Positions 25,563-39,659 of a DNA stretch of 64,000 nucleotides are shown here, one piece after another. This stretch comes from Sclerurus mexicanus (lineage: Eukaryota; Chordata; Aves; Passeriformes; Furnariidae), in NCBI GenBank assembly GCA_013396755.1, contig VWZF01004022.1:464294-528293 (forward strand). Direction: 5' to 3'. Both the position numbers and the translations under genes were made by a program. The notes beneath the pieces were generated by a model. That model was not told the origin of the DNA and did no database searches. It saw nothing but the letters and a program-made list of their open reading frames with translations. Within the stretch, counting starts at the first letter, position 1; each line of letters starts with the position of its first letter.

Positions 25563-27254
25563 CTCAAGCTGCCCAAGGTGCAAAGATGTGCAATGGCACC
25601 ATTTTATTTCAAATAACAACAGTCCTCTACCCCAGGGGGGACAAACCATATTCAAACCACTTACAGGAATTCAGGAAAAGGCATGAAACACAGCTAATAT
25701 GAGATGTTTCTTTTTCCAAATGCAAGATTTCACTAGTCACCTGGTTATAAGGAGCTTTTATTCCAGGGAGAGGCAGTGTTTTTTGCCTTTCTCTACCTCC
25801 TGACCTCAGCAGGAGCGGGTAGACACTTTCTCTCTCATTCAGAAGCCAAGAGTTTGCAATCATCTGTGAAAGGGACAGGACCCTGGCTCCTGTAGGTGTG
25901 TCCTGCACACACACTCTGTCCTCTTCATATATCAATTCTACTGAATAACACTTAAAATTCTTCTGTATAACCTGTGCCAGACAAAGACACCACAGGGGTG
26001 AAGAAAAAGGCTGTCCTAACTGCTCTTATAAGCACAGTAAAGAAATCCTCTCTTTTCACTGTTTCTTCTGGAAGAGCCTCTGGGGTTCCCACTATCTCTT
26101 CTGTGCAGCTTTCAGGGTGAAGGAGGCACCAGCATTGCCACACAGACTGCCCAGCCCTGTCCTGGAGCTGAGGCCAACAATGTCCCACCCCCGGTGCCAC
26201 TCTGAGACTGCAGCAAAGGGGAGTCACATTGTCGCTCCAGTATCTCTACCCCCATCCCTGTTTGGGATGAATTCGGAAGCAGGACTCATCCCTCTGGAAT
26301 GAATTACCAACGTATTTATCCCTGCATACCAGTGCATCCGTTAGGCAGAGAAAGGCTGAAGGCTGCAACTTGCATACAGAAGATAAACTGGAAAATTATC
26401 CTGCTGCAAGCAGCCTGCAGCCACTGTCACTCGGAAGATCACAAAGGCCCCATCATTTAGTGTTTGTTTTTTGGGTTTTTTTTACTCTCACAGGCAGAAA
26501 ACCATGGCTGTTTCTTTACTTACTTCCAAATTCCAAGCCCCTCATCCTAAAACAGGTTATGTGCCTCTGCATCCATCCTGCGTGGCTGTAGTCAAAGAGT
26601 CCACAGCACCCGGTCATGTTTTTCACATCCTCTGAAATCTACAAATTACAGGCGATTTCAATGAACAAGAAACCAATACTGACACAAATGCAAGCACTGG
26701 GAAGATTTGCTAACATATATTACAAAATGCCATTTTATACCTATTTTGATAATGCAGGACCACCTTGCCTGGCACAGTAGGAAGGGTTGCAATAATGCTC
26801 CATGAGGAATGAGTGTTTTTCACTTACTCACAGTGTCTAAGGTAAGTTCCTCTTCAAATGGCACTGGTAAACCTCAAGCAATTAATTTCAGATACAAACC
26901 ATATATTTTAAACAGTAGGCAGAGGATGATCTTCCTTCAATCTAGAGATTTGCTGGAAACTAAAGATCAAGCCACGAGTACAAGTTCAAATTCTAGAGTA
27001 TATTCCCAAAGCATCAGTGCGCTCCAGTATTAGTGAATTATTTGTTCTACATTTTTTTGCACTTCTTCAAAAAGTACCAAAATCAAGAAGATTTAGATGT
27101 TGAAAGAAAACATATCCATAAGGCAAAATGAAAAATATATGAACAACCCTGCCTGGCAAAACAGGGTGGAAGAGGATAAAGCTTTTTCTGTGGCTAAAGA
27201 CAGAAAACCAGCTTTTATTCATTAAAAAAAAGTCTTTCCCTAGAGTTCTGTAGC

Positions 27255-27308
27255 AATCTGTATCTATAGTTCCTATAATTTTCTGGGAATCTGTATCTAT
27301 AGCTCCTA
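27255..27308. repeat. 33-base tandem direct repeat, two copies
   Basis: AATCTGTATCTATAG, then one variable base, then TCCTA occurs at 27255-27275 and again at 27288-27308, 33 bases apart with one mismatch (T/C). The intervening halves are less similar. This looks like an old local duplication. Confidence 0.75.
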
Positions 27309-29549
27309 CAGATCTAAAACAACAAATTACACTGAAAATCAAAGGCAGGATTAGACTTCACCAGAGCAGGTTAGGATTTCTGCTTGCCACGACTGGCAAA
27401 ACACTTCCACCACAAATCCAACCTTTTCACAGAGAAAGACACCCAGCAATCTTGATTCCTTTCTGCCTGCAATCAGCTTTAACCAAAACATACACTTCAG
27501 TGAGTGAAGCACAGGGCTGCACGCTGTGGTGCCTGGCACCAGGGACACATTCTCCTGCCAGCTCGATACCACCGCTTGTCCTTACAGGTTAGAAGAGCCG
27601 TGCCCCGGGCAGTTTATTGACCATAGCCCCCGGGAGCAGTGCTCCTGCTTGTCCTCTGCAGTGTCAGTGATACCACAGCACTTTCGGCACCCACAAGGTC
27701 TTGCCACACTTGTCTCTGGCACGACGTGCTCTGTTGTCGCTGGCACATGCCAGCTGGCTGCTGCTCCCCACCCCAGCAGTGACTGCATTTCAGCAGCATT
27801 TATGCATGTAAGGCACTCAGGGATCCCTTGGGAAGAAGGAAGGCAATTAATATTTTAAATATTTTCTTATTCTTCACGAGCACATAGGATGCCCATTGAA
27901 CATGCAGCCCCTACAGGAGGAACTCGCAGACACCCCTTCCTGCATGGCTGCAGCTCCATGGGAGATGATTTCCTGCCAGGAATCTTTACTGCCCACACAG
28001 GTGTTGCCAGTCACTAGATGGAGGCATTTTCCTCAGCAGCTGTCTGTGCTGCTTCCCTCTCTCCCTGCTTCCATGGAAGCTCCTTGCTGGCTCAGGGCAT
28101 TTGGCAAGGAGATCTGGAAAGGGGCTTTCAATCATTGCCATCACCCAAACTCTCGTTTCTGCCTGCAATAACACACACCTTCTTTCTGATGTTGGACGAG
28201 TCTGAGAGGACTCATTTTAAGGGATCTCTGGGGCAAAGAGGCCTTTAGCATTATAGTCAGGAGAAGTGTGGTTTGCAGAGAAGGCAGCCCTGGATGGAGA
28301 GGCAAAGAAGCTCTGCAGATGCTCCTGCCCATTTAGAGGGATGTGCACAGGGGGGACGGGGACAGACCCAGCCTTTCTTCTTCTGAAGGAAACAAAAGCT
28401 GCTTGCCCTTGAGATGAGGATCAGGAGCAAAATCTGTGTTCCAACTTGTGGTTGCTGCCCCTCATTAGAGCCATACAGCCACCCTAATAAACAACATATG
28501 GGCAATCCGGGGTTACTATTTGCCAAGAAAGCAAAAATAGCAAAATTTTAATGGCAGCTTCAAGGAACATGCTGCAAGGAATGAGTTGGGGACAGAGCGG
28601 TAGAACATGCTGCCTTCCTCCATTTTCGTGAAAATGTGTCAAAAATGCATAAATTAGTGAAGAAAAACCCATCCTACAACACCTGGCACACTCTCTGGCA
28701 AAAGGACTAGAGCTCAGATGTGCTTCCAAGGCAAAGCCTGCAAACACAGGACAGCTTGGAAGCTCCCCACCCCACGAGCTGTCCCTGAAGGGACCCTGCA
28801 GCAGATCCACGGTGTCCAAAACACTCTTCTGGAGTGCAGGACATGGCCAGGAGAGGAAAAGGGAGACCCTCAGGCACTCTCAGGACAGTCTGAGAGCTGT
28901 CTGTAGCAGCCCCTGTGCCTGACTGTCCCCTTCCCTCCAGCCAGGGATGTACACTTGGATTTCCTGTCCTTATATAGCAGGTACTGGGGGGAGAAAAGCC
29001 CCCATCTCCAAATGCAACATTTCAATCTGCAAAGATCTATCAATCCAGCCCGTCACACACAGGGAGATACACACATCAGGTTTTGTTTGTTTTGTTAAAA
29101 AAAGAAAGGAAGAAAATAAACGCCTGAAAAAAAATATTCCTCTCTTGCTATAAACACATCAGGGCTCATTTTCTCTATATTCTACTTCAGGCCATTCTGT
29201 GTAAAATCTTTAATTAAAGTTTTTCTTTGAAATTGTCATCATCAAACCAGAAGAAAGAAAGTAAAAAACGGAAGGACACAGCTGTGCATATATGAAGTGC
29301 TATTCAGTACCAAATGAATTGGAACAAAATAAGTATCGTGACTGTTATGCTCTTAGTTTTGGCTCTGTATTCTCAGTAGCACAGTCTAACTTGTCACTTT
29401 ATATTGATTCCATCTGTTTACACTCTGCAGAGTATTGGCTTCCTACAGTGAACATTTCCTATTTACCAGCTGGTAAAGATAGGCCCAAACCAGATAGAAA
29501 AGAATTAGACTATTTTCAGATCCTCATAAACATAAAACCAAAAATTAAT

Positions 29550-29575
29550 GGGGGAGGGGAGATGGGAGGAGGGGG
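29550..29575 (+). other. Canonical G-quadruplex motif
   Basis: Runs of G5, G4, G3 and G5 are separated by A, AGAT and AGGA. This satisfies the four-run, loop 1-7 rule for intramolecular G-quadruplexes. It lies in otherwise AT-rich DNA with no adjacent gene recognised. Confidence 0.7.
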
Positions 29576-29839
29576 AGTGAGCAGAATATTTGGGTCTGAT
29601 GCTTGTCCACATTGATAGTCCTTTACAACACATTAGCAATTTTTAGAGACCCTGAAATTTGTGCAATGGGTACACAAAATACATCAATTTCCAGTCCTTT
29701 TTACATTCTGCTTTACACGAACAGCCTTGTTGTAAATGTGAATCAATCACAGTACTCCAGTAATCTTTAAATAGACACAGTTGGGGGCTGAAGTTGGCCA
29801 AGACAATATTCCCACTCCCCCCAGGCACCTAGGAGTGAA

Positions 29840-29864
29840 GCACCTCCAGCTAAAACGGAGGTGC
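29840..29864. repeat. Short perfect hairpin
   Basis: GCACCTCC and GGAGGTGC form an 8-bp perfect inverted repeat around a 9-base loop. It is too short for a miRNA precursor and no terminator context applies. Confidence 0.6.
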
Positions 29865-30091
29865 CCACACAGTCCAGAGCCACCTTTGTGCTCTGACAAA
29901 CTGAGCTTTAGTTGGTTCTTTTTCATAGTTGCTGGATTCTTTTCTGAAGGAGGCTGCCACTTAAAGGAGCTGACTCACTTGTTCAAGCTCCTTTTGAAAA
30001 GCTGGGGTTTTTCCAATGTTAAGGAATGCCATGCCATTGAAATTGAGGCTCCTTTCTATGGAGCCCATATTTTACCGAGAACATTATGAAC

Positions 30092-30159
30092 ATTTCTTTG
30101 GGGTTTTGTTTGGTTTTGATTTTTGTTTGGGTTTTTGTTGGTTTTTTTTTTATTTTTAA
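30092..30159. repeat. GT-rich low-complexity tract
   Basis: About 68 bases of T-runs broken by single or short G runs, with GTTTT-like units, ending in a T10 stretch. Confidence 0.8.
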
Positions 30160-32439
30160 ACATGCACAAACAAATTAAAAACTCAATCAGAGTTGCAAAT
30201 GTAAATGGATCCTTGACTGATGATGTGCTTCCAAACAGAAGCACAATAAGGTTTGGCTTCAGAATAACCACTGTGACAGGTTACAGATAAATATTTAAGA
30301 GCATACCAACTCTTTAGTGCGTCTGAATAACTACCTGTATACATCATTCATTTACATACCTTGCAGCACTGCTTAGGTGAATTGTTCCTGGGCTATACAT
30401 GTAGCAGTAACCTTGCCTGAAGTTAATAAGCTTTTTGTTAATGCACTAAAATCCACAGAACAGCTCTATTTCACAATACTGGTTAAAAAAAAATACCACA
30501 GAACCTTGTAAATTAAATACAGCTCTAATTAGGACTTTGGAGGATATTTTCAATTCATAAATTCTATAACAAGGAGGTATTTCAGCAGTTTCTTTTGTGG
30601 CAGGAAACGCTTCACATGAAAATGTAAACGCTGCTCTTCAGTCAGCTGCATATAGCCAAAGGAATAAAAGCTATGGCATTAATAACAACTATAGCAAGAT
30701 ATGATTGATAGGCTTTTCTACAGCGAGAAGAGATTGTCTTGGATACAATCTGTCCTACCAGCCCCACGATATGTTAATATTTTATTCAGACTAGAGTGAG
30801 GATATATTCAGATGTCCCGCTCAGTGGAAGGGAAGCAAATGGGTTGCAAATACTACTGCAGCCCTGAGGTGCAATAACAGCTGTGAAATCAGAAAGATTT
30901 TATTTCCTCCTCCCAAATTACAGGCCAAGTCCATGCCAAGCACAGCAGGAGGTTGGATTTTCCTTGGAATTTACATCAGGTTATGTTTAATGTATTTTTA
31001 TTTCCATGAGCAGTCTTAGGGTAGAGCCAACAGACTGTCACACAGTGATGTAGAAGGCATGGAATACTCTGCTGTGTCCCTGTAAATAATAACTATCATT
31101 AGGTGTGATATGTGACATTAGGTTAACTTGCAAATGCCCAAATACACTAAATTATCATCATGTTTATAAACAAACTCTCATGGCTCAGTTTGTGCAGAAA
31201 TAGAACAATAAAAACCAGCTTTCCCATAGTTGCACCACCTCCTCCTTTAAAAGAGCGGCTTTGTGCTGTTCACATGTGTGTTGAGATTTAACTAGGCTGA
31301 GCTCTGGGGTATGGGGATATTTCTGTGCAAAAAGATAAAGAAGTGGCTAAAATATCATTCTTCTGATTTGACAGAACATTTTACACACCAGATATTTGTA
31401 GCAAGACCGCTTGAAAGGGAAGAATTGTTAGGGTTTTGATGCTAAAATGAGAATCACAGTGTGGATTAGAGAGGTTTTTAAAAGAGTTAGTGCTTCAGCA
31501 TAATAAAAAAAACCCCTTGAACAATAACAAACCCCTAAACATACAAGTATGACAGGACATTCACGATATAACACCAGGACAAGACCTTTTGAAACATGTT
31601 ACTGAACTGACATCAGTACCTGAAGAGCAACACCTACTTATCTGCAGTGAGTTACTACTCCAGCACATGGGCTTTGTTATTGCCCTGGTGAACACACTTT
31701 CTCCTTGAGCAAGGGGATTCCAGCTGACTCGGTGGCATCGTTTGGCAGCTGGGGCTGTTCAGCCTCAGAATAAATAAAAGAAGAAACTAGAGGAACACAA
31801 ACCACAAGTGCATCATCACAGCGCTGTCAAAGACCACTCTTAGGACATCAGTGGGAGGGTTTTGTTTCAGCCTGTGAACAGCTCCAAATGAAAGACAGTG
31901 GCTTGACCCTGCCTGTGTTGTGGCTTTCCTTCCCAGCTCCGCACTGCTTTGGGAGAAAACCACCACAAATCTGAACCCCTGAGGATACAGACGCAGCAGC
32001 TGCTCCTCTACTGCAAGTGTGATGATTGTTAGAGTGAAATATTTTTTCTTGAGGGTTTGTTTGGGGTTTTTCGGGCTGCCATGGAGAACACAAAGAGGTA
32101 CCTGCAGCTTCATCTGACCTTTGGAGTGAGAGAGTACTCAGAAGGTTACAGTGCCAGTTCTCATCCCTCCTCTGCTCCCATCAAGTGTTCCTCAGAGAGC
32201 AACAGGCACGTCTCCTCCTCCCCTTCTCCCCAGCACATACCATTTTGTCACCACTAAAATGCCACTACTTCTGCTCCTGTGCCCTCCTCCTGCCTTACAT
32301 CAAGCCCCCTCTCAGGTAATTTCCAGACTCAGCTCCCAGCCAGGTTTACTTTCATCAGTGGGCTCTGCGGGTACCAAACTGCACCCCCTGCGCATCCTCC
32401 TTTAGTTCCAGCCTTGGCTGCCTCTGGAAAGCCTCCAGC

Positions 32440-32840
32440 GAGTTTATTCCTGCCCCTGTTGGTGGGGTGAAGCCCTGGAAGTCAAGCTCTGCCCTCAACC
32501 CATCCCCTGAATTTGGCAGAATTGCTTGGGCTTTGGAGAGTGGGAGAAAGCAGCTCTGGAAATCCCTGGAAAAGAGCAGCTGCACTGCCCTCCCGTGGAA
32601 ATCCCACGATGTGAGCCCGACAGCTCCCGAACCTCCCCACTGGTGCTTTGGATGGCTCAGACAGGTCCTCCAAGCTGGACCGAGAGCCAGGCACGATCCT
32701 CCCTTTCCACCTTTTAATGAGTTCAGAAGGAACTCAGGAGTAACACAGGTTGTCCCTGAACACTGGAAGGAAATCCAGCCCCAAGCGCACGAAAAGCTTT
32801 GCCGTTCTATTATATTGCGCCTAATAAAGAAAAGATGAAC
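32440..32840. other. GC/CpG-enriched patch without recognised gene
   Basis: Relative to its AT-rich surroundings this 400-base patch is GC-rich, with frequent CpG (about ten between 32560 and 32820 by eye). Open frames overlap on both strands, including a 123-codon plus frame at 32467-32838. None resembles a known protein. It could be a remnant island or an unannotated first exon, but the sequence does not decide this. Confidence 0.4.
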
Positions 32841-35800
32841 CTTTTATTCCAGGGAAGATCTGTCATTTGTTATTTAATTAGTTTTCACTAATTAATTAGA
32901 ATTTTTTAAGCTCCCCTGTCTCTCTGGGAACAAGCGGGCTTCGGTTCCTTCCTTCCCCCCCTCCTTTTCTTTTGCTGCTCCTCTTCTTCCTCCTGCTTCC
33001 TTTCAAAGTCCTAATCCCATTTTTGTATCCTCAGTATTACACCCCCCCATTCTCCCTTTGTCTGAGAGCTTTTCTGAGCTTTGCACTTGCTGGCAACGAA
33101 GTTGGGCTGGAATTTACAGAATATTTTTGGAGGCGACTCTTTACTGAAGGCCAGCTCATAAAAACCCCGAGGACAAACTGAGGGAACACGAATTTCCCTG
33201 CACATCCCCTTGCAGAATTGCACCCTTTATACTCCACTGGGGGAAGTGGGGCTGGAAAATATTTAGTGCTCCACTAAGAAAGCTACTGTGAGAGCACATA
33301 TGTGTTTTGGGGGTTTATTTTTACACAGAGCATGACCCTACTCTCTGTTTTACTTCACTGGAGGTAAGAATAAAGAATTAATCCCAGTCTACAAACAGCT
33401 CTGTCTTCTCAACTGTACTATCAAAAAATTAGTTGCACTGAAAATGAAGATAAACATGAGTTATTTACTACTAAATTATTGAATCCTGAAACATTCTAAC
33501 TTTCCCATTACCGGGTCCCTTGGCTTAACTTCCATGTTTCACTTAAAGACATGCCAAGCTTAGTGACACATGTTCAGATCACTGTTAAACTGAACTAGTT
33601 ATAATTTCTTCCATACACAACAACTTATCATCAATTCAGGGAACAGACTGATTGCTCTTAAAGGTTCATATTTTTAGGGAACTTTGATAGAAAGATATGG
33701 CACAATAACTTTGTCAATATTTGGGATCCGTATTTTAATATACATGGATAATTCCTACATTGATATCAGATTTTTTTTAAACACTTCATTTGTGTAACTG
33801 ATTCCTTCAACACCAACCATAAATTTATCTTAGAGTTTTTGCTTTACACATTATGCATTACTACTTCTCAACAACTTGCCTAGAATTAGGCAGAGTGTTA
33901 ATTTCATATCTCATAAATCCCTCTCAAAAACTCAAACCCTACATGTCTTTCCATCATGTAAGATAAAGATTTCTCAATGCTTCTGTAGATGTGAAAGTAT
34001 TTCCATTCTCTTGTCCCAAAAGACTATTTAATGTATTTCAGGAATATATGTGTCCCCCTAATGATAACTTAGCATTAGCAAAGAAATCAACATCAAGCTT
34101 AGCTGAAATGGGTTTAACCCATTACAGACCGACTAGCTTAAAATGCAAATGTAATAGACCAGTTCACCCAAATTAAACAAACAAGGAAAAAAATATATAT
34201 AAAACTTAGTCACCCTCACTTTTAGGACAGAAATTTAAGTGTACAACAACTCTGGTACATCCTCCTCTATTTTGATAAGCATCAGTCATGATATCATACA
34301 AACAGCCACTGCTCCGTCAGGTCCAGTCTGGTGGTTTGTAAGGTGATAAATTCCAAAAGGGAGCAAAGAAACTCTCTGTGCAGACAAAACACAGCTGGTC
34401 TCTGCCTCGGAGTTCACCACCTAATCTGTGCATATTCGTAACACCGCATGCATATGAATTGAAGCTGTGAGATCATCTTTTAAACCAAAAAAAAATCTGC
34501 TTGAGTCCTGCAGAAAGAAAGGTCTCGATCACCCTCCTGAATTCCCCTTTCGTCAGGGTCTGACCAACATCAAGCATCTGAAACGCCTTTTTTCCAGTTC
34601 ACCTTCTTTGTCGGCTTTCTTCTGAAGCAAAATCTACCCCATGTCCTGGGGGAATAATGGGGGATCTGGGACAGAGCTCACAGGTGTAGCTGTTAAATAT
34701 ATCAGGCAGTCATCCAGGCACCTCTAAGTTTGCCAAAAATCACACATTTTTCTGAGAATTCAGTATAAATCAGTTCACTTCTACAGATTGCATAAGTAAA
34801 TCAGCTATTGTTTGTCCACTGATTTAGAAGCAATAAACAGCCAAACACAACCGTAAGTACTTAAAGAAAAGACTCCAGGGTTTCTCTTTCTACAGACAAC
34901 ACATAAATTTGGAATATACACTTAATTTTTAAAAGTTAAAAAACTCTGAGTGCATAGCCATGTTCCATGACATCAGCACTCCCACTTCAAAGGACAAAGA
35001 GGAGCTCCTTGCCCTGTAAAATTTAAAGGCTTGATTCAGTTGTTGAGCTTTGGGGAGAGGTATCATGGGTCAAAATTCACGTTCTTTATGTGGGGTCTGT
35101 GGTTGGGATGGATTTTAGCAAATGCAAGCTCCTTTCCCACTAAAGACACGGCAGCAATGGAGAGTGACAGTACCTGTACAGGGACACCTTATATTACTTG
35201 AGACATCTCTGGCTCCCATTGGACTTGAACAAGAACTAAAGGACCAAAGGATTTGGGCTGATGGTTCTTTTGGATTCATAATAAGCCAAATTCAGCTCAG
35301 CTATGAGCATTTATTTACCTTCTATTTGAATCAAAGGAGGTTTTGTACACAAAGCTGAACAACTGGGGCTACTTCACCGGTATTTATTTTTTCCAGGCTC
35401 AGGATTTGCTCTTAAACAAAACACTACTGCCTTCAGAAGAAGCTTTACAGAGAGACGTAAAACACAGCTTTTATATATATATTTGTTATTTACAGCTTTG
35501 CTGCAGGCTTATGAGAGCCATTTTTTTTCTTATGCTCATCCCTTCCTTACAATGAAGGTGTACAGTCGTGGACACCTTGCACATTTAATTTCAACTTCAA
35601 GCCACTCTGACAACAGGAAGGATTCAAGCTCACAGGTGGATACAACTCCAGTGAAATCAATAGAGCTGTCACAGCTTACTCCTACAACAAATCTGACCCT
35701 AAATCTAAACCCACATGGCAAGGAGAGGAGGAAAAGTGACACAAACTGTGACAAAGGGAGCCTTGCACCACAGTAATTAAAAATTACTTGAAAGAGAAAC

Positions 35801-38800
35801 ATCCACATTGGGATTAACAGCAAATTCATACTTGATTAGAACAAACTATAAATCTTCCTTCTCCAGAAAATGAGCTTTCTGTGCTAAGTGTATAGTCATT
35901 TCAAATTAGCTCCCAAAGGACGTGTATCAAACCCAGGGATGTGTTATAATTGGAAACAGTGATCCTGGAGTGACTTCAGAACAGAAGTGACACTGTGGTC
36001 CAAAGGAGTCATCTCTCTCAAGTTTCAGTGGACTTCAGAGTGGGGAACTAAATAAAGACCCTGTTTCCTCACATACAAGCAGAAGGAACAAGAGTTGGGT
36101 GAGAAGAGTCTCTTCCACCCCCTTTTCCAAAGGCTGGGTTGGTAGATTGTAGTACAGCTGGAAAATAGAGAATTATACCTAGGAATGTTTTTGGCCATTA
36201 GCTTGAAAGCTATGCACATTAAAGCACTCTGAAAATATTTTAAAACACCACCTTTTAGCCAAAAAAAGCCTGTTATTTATTAAGCAACAGTTGCTTAGGA
36301 GTTGATCTTGACTTGCAAGGTTTTGCAGGAGAAAAATGCATATACCAGACACAAGCTCATTACACTAATTACTGTTTTATCAGAGCTATTATTAGTTTTC
36401 CTCACCAGGAAATCTGAGGCAAACTACACTGTTAGCACAAAAAGGTGGTTCACTGGGAAAATAGCAATCAGACATAGCCCTGCCACTCTGCAGCTTATTG
36501 AGGGTGATGAGGCATTTGCCTTGGCCTGTGTGGAATGGGGTTTAAGTGCTAATGAAATAAGGGTGAGCTAGGTGATGGGGGCATCACCCAGTCTCTCCCA
36601 CACTGTTTTAAAGTCCTTAGTCACGAAAATAATGCCAAATATCGACACTGGATCACAGGGTAATTCAATTGAGACTTATGGAAGTTAACCCAGTCAGACT
36701 TCAGAGGAAAGAATAAAAGACCCTGTTCTGTCTATTACACACGTAACTCAAAATCAGAAATTTGGGTTCTCCCCAAGCCAAGCAGCAGTCAGAGACTACA
36801 ACATACCTCCTCCTGTCTTATCTGTGCTAATCAACTGCACCTTGCTCCTGCCATTCAATAACCACCACAGAGACTCATTCAATTCAATGTAAAGGGAGAT
36901 GAGAAGGAAAAAAAAAAAAGGCAAATATTGCACATCCAAAGTAAAAACAGCAAGAGAAGAGCAAGACTTCCTAGTCATCTAGCAAAAATACAGCTTTTTA
37001 TACAGGTAGAAAAGTTCTTCTGCCTCCCAAAAGAAAGCCATCCAAAATAAACAAAATCAGCACAGTTCATGTTTCCATTATCTAGCTCAGTACTTTGGAC
37101 TATTAGGGGAATGAACTGGAAAGGGAGGGAGAGGGAGAGAAAACACCACCTGACAACTTAAGCAATCTTTATGTTATCAAACAAATTAAGTAGCTCTGAT
37201 TAGACCATCCCCACTGCTTAACATGCAGCAAATAAAGCAAATGCTGAATACTGTATCTTCATCCTCTGTGCACCCAACTGTTGGAATAATCTCCCATTGA
37301 ATTTTGACCCAAGTTTGGGTCCCACAGCTTCTTGGGCACATTTCAGGAGTTAATTTGGTAAAGGAACATTCCCAAGGGACAGCCATCCTGCTCCAAAGGG
37401 TTAGAAGTGTTTAAGAATCTGGACATAGACTTTGTCACACCAGTTCACCCCAATGCCAAGAAACAGTCAGGAGCGCACTTAATTTACCAGCACAGCCCAA
37501 CTACAGCAGCAACCCCTGGCAGATGTCCTAGCCCTGGAACCAACCATTCGGAGAAATCAGCCTCCAAGCATCCTTTCTCCACCACTGAGGTGGAAAGCAA
37601 CCTTTTCTTCCTCACGTGATACACGGGTAGGTGTCACCGTTTCTACGGTCACTCGGCTCACACACTTGCAGTCTAAGTGGACTCCCTCGGTTTTAGAGGC
37701 CAAGAACTCAGATGAACAGGGTCTGCCTGCAAGATCCACCCCATCATAAATACAGGCTGACAATAACAAGATTGGAGCAAACGAACACAAGATTATTCTG
37801 CTGTTGCCTCCTCAGGCCACCAGCAAACCCCATCTCAGGTGCCGGGGTTTGACACTAAAGAGGCTGTGCCAGGTGTTTCTACCAGCCCAAGCCAGAAGGA
37901 AATTCACAGACCTTTCAGTGCTACTTGGTCCTTTTCACAACATCAACAGCGGGCGCTTGAATCAATTTGTTTACAAAAGGATGCTCAAACAGCTAAGGCA
38001 GCAGTGGAGCTCAGTAATTGGGCTACAACGAGAATATGGGAAGTAGCAGCACATCCCGCTGCTGCTGAAGTCATTAGCAAAGCTTCCTTTGACTTCAGAA
38101 AACCAGAACGGAGCTTCAAAACACCCCTGCAAAAATCAACTGGCATTTTTCTGGGCTCTACACACTTTCTGGTGGAAGTATCTGTGCATCAGGTCTGCTA
38201 GCAGTCAGTGTGCCTTTCTCACAGACTCCTCAGAAATACTCCATGCTCCACAAGAAGCCAGAGTTTACTGATATAGAGCAAACAAATTTAAAGTTTCATC
38301 AAATACTGAGCTTGTTTCTCTTCTCACTTACAAGGCCTTTACACCTGCAAAGTATCAGTGCATGAATCAAGAATAACTCACCTGCACTGAATAGCTCCTG
38401 ATTTATATGTTACTTGGAATTCACACCAGTGCATGAAGAGTCATAAATCAGATGCATTGCTTATATTTTTAAATACATTCCTAGTAGCATTAGGGCAAGA
38501 TCCTCAGTTACCATAAATCAGAATAGCTCTGTTTGCTTTCCTATCATAAGAAGAATTACAGCATTTATAGCCACTAAGGGATTTGGCTCTCATTTCAATA
38601 ATTTAATTGATAAGAGTTTCCCAAGTGTCCGCATACCAAGCACCTGCAGCTGAGGCAGGTTTCACTACAGTTACAAGATGGATGGGTCTTGCAAATGTTA
38701 TATTTCTAATCAGTTTAGACAGACATGTAGAAGGCAATTTCTAACTAACAGAACAAGTAAGTGTTACAGTGTTCCAGCCAGCACCATGGGATCATGGCCT

Positions 38801-39643
38801 TTTCTTTTCTTGGAAGAATAAATAAGGCTTTAGAATAGAATGCTTGTTCTGAAAGCTTCACTATTGTTTTGTTGTGTTTAGCAAGACAGGTAGTCTCACC
38901 TTCCTTTTCTCTGAGCTCTCTTTCTTTTTAAAGCCTATCACAGTTTAGCTTATGCAACCTAAAGTGAAAGGATCACTGCAACCTCATCCCTCATTTCATT
39001 TTATTTCCCTTGAAAGACTCTCAGCCTCTGCAACTACTGGAGAACAATTAAGGCTATGAAATCCTCCCTGCAGATCGAGTTTGTGGCTCTAGCACAATTT
39101 CTTGTTCTCGTAGCAAGCAGAGCCACATCGGACTGTAAATTCCTGTGTGATCCAAAATAGGCTACCAGAAGCTGCCCCAGGGCCACAGGTGGACCTAGAC
39201 TAGCTGCCAGCTGACCTCCAGAGGACAGGGTGAGAAAACAACATGGAAAAGCTCACAGATTAAGACAAGAAAAATCACTCACAAATTACCATCACAGGCA
39301 AGATAAAATCAATATGGGGAAAATTAATTTGACTGCCAAATAAAGATCAAAACGTGAGAAACAAAGACAAAAACCTTCTCAATTAAACCTCTCCTTAATG
39401 CTCAACTCTTTACTCCCTCGTCCAGAGAGGAAGAGAGGGGAGTTGCAGTCAGTCCATAGCAGCTCCTCTCTGCCACTTCTTTCTCCTCACACTTTTCCCC
39501 TTCCCACCAGCTACATCCTTGTCCCACAGCTCCTGCCTTCCTGCAGGGCATGTTACCTGTGGATACATGGTCCTCTTCATGGGGAAACACCTGCTCTGTA
39601 TAGTCCTGGTCTCCTATACCAGAATCTCTGCTTCAGTACCTGG

Positions 39644-39659
39644 AGCAGCAGCAGCAGCA
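39644..39659. repeat. Short (AGC)n trinucleotide repeat
   Basis: Five AGC/GCA units inside a serine/leucine-biased open frame. Confidence 0.75.

Noticed and set aside
24712..25655. Overlapping ORFs of 60-107 codons on both strands
   Set aside because: They fall on two CR1 fragments. The minus-strand ones are ORF2 C-terminal remnants and the rest are shadows.
32467..32838. 123-codon plus-strand ORF
   Set aside because: It sits in a GC-rich patch with overlapping ORFs on both strands and has no domain or known homologue that I recognise. It is kept only as part of a regulatory-patch observation.
36796..36835. Short minus-strand segment ending in GAG|GTATGT that resembles a donor
   Set aside because: Its acceptor lacks a pyrimidine tract and the peptide is only about 14 residues. 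There is nothing to connect it to.
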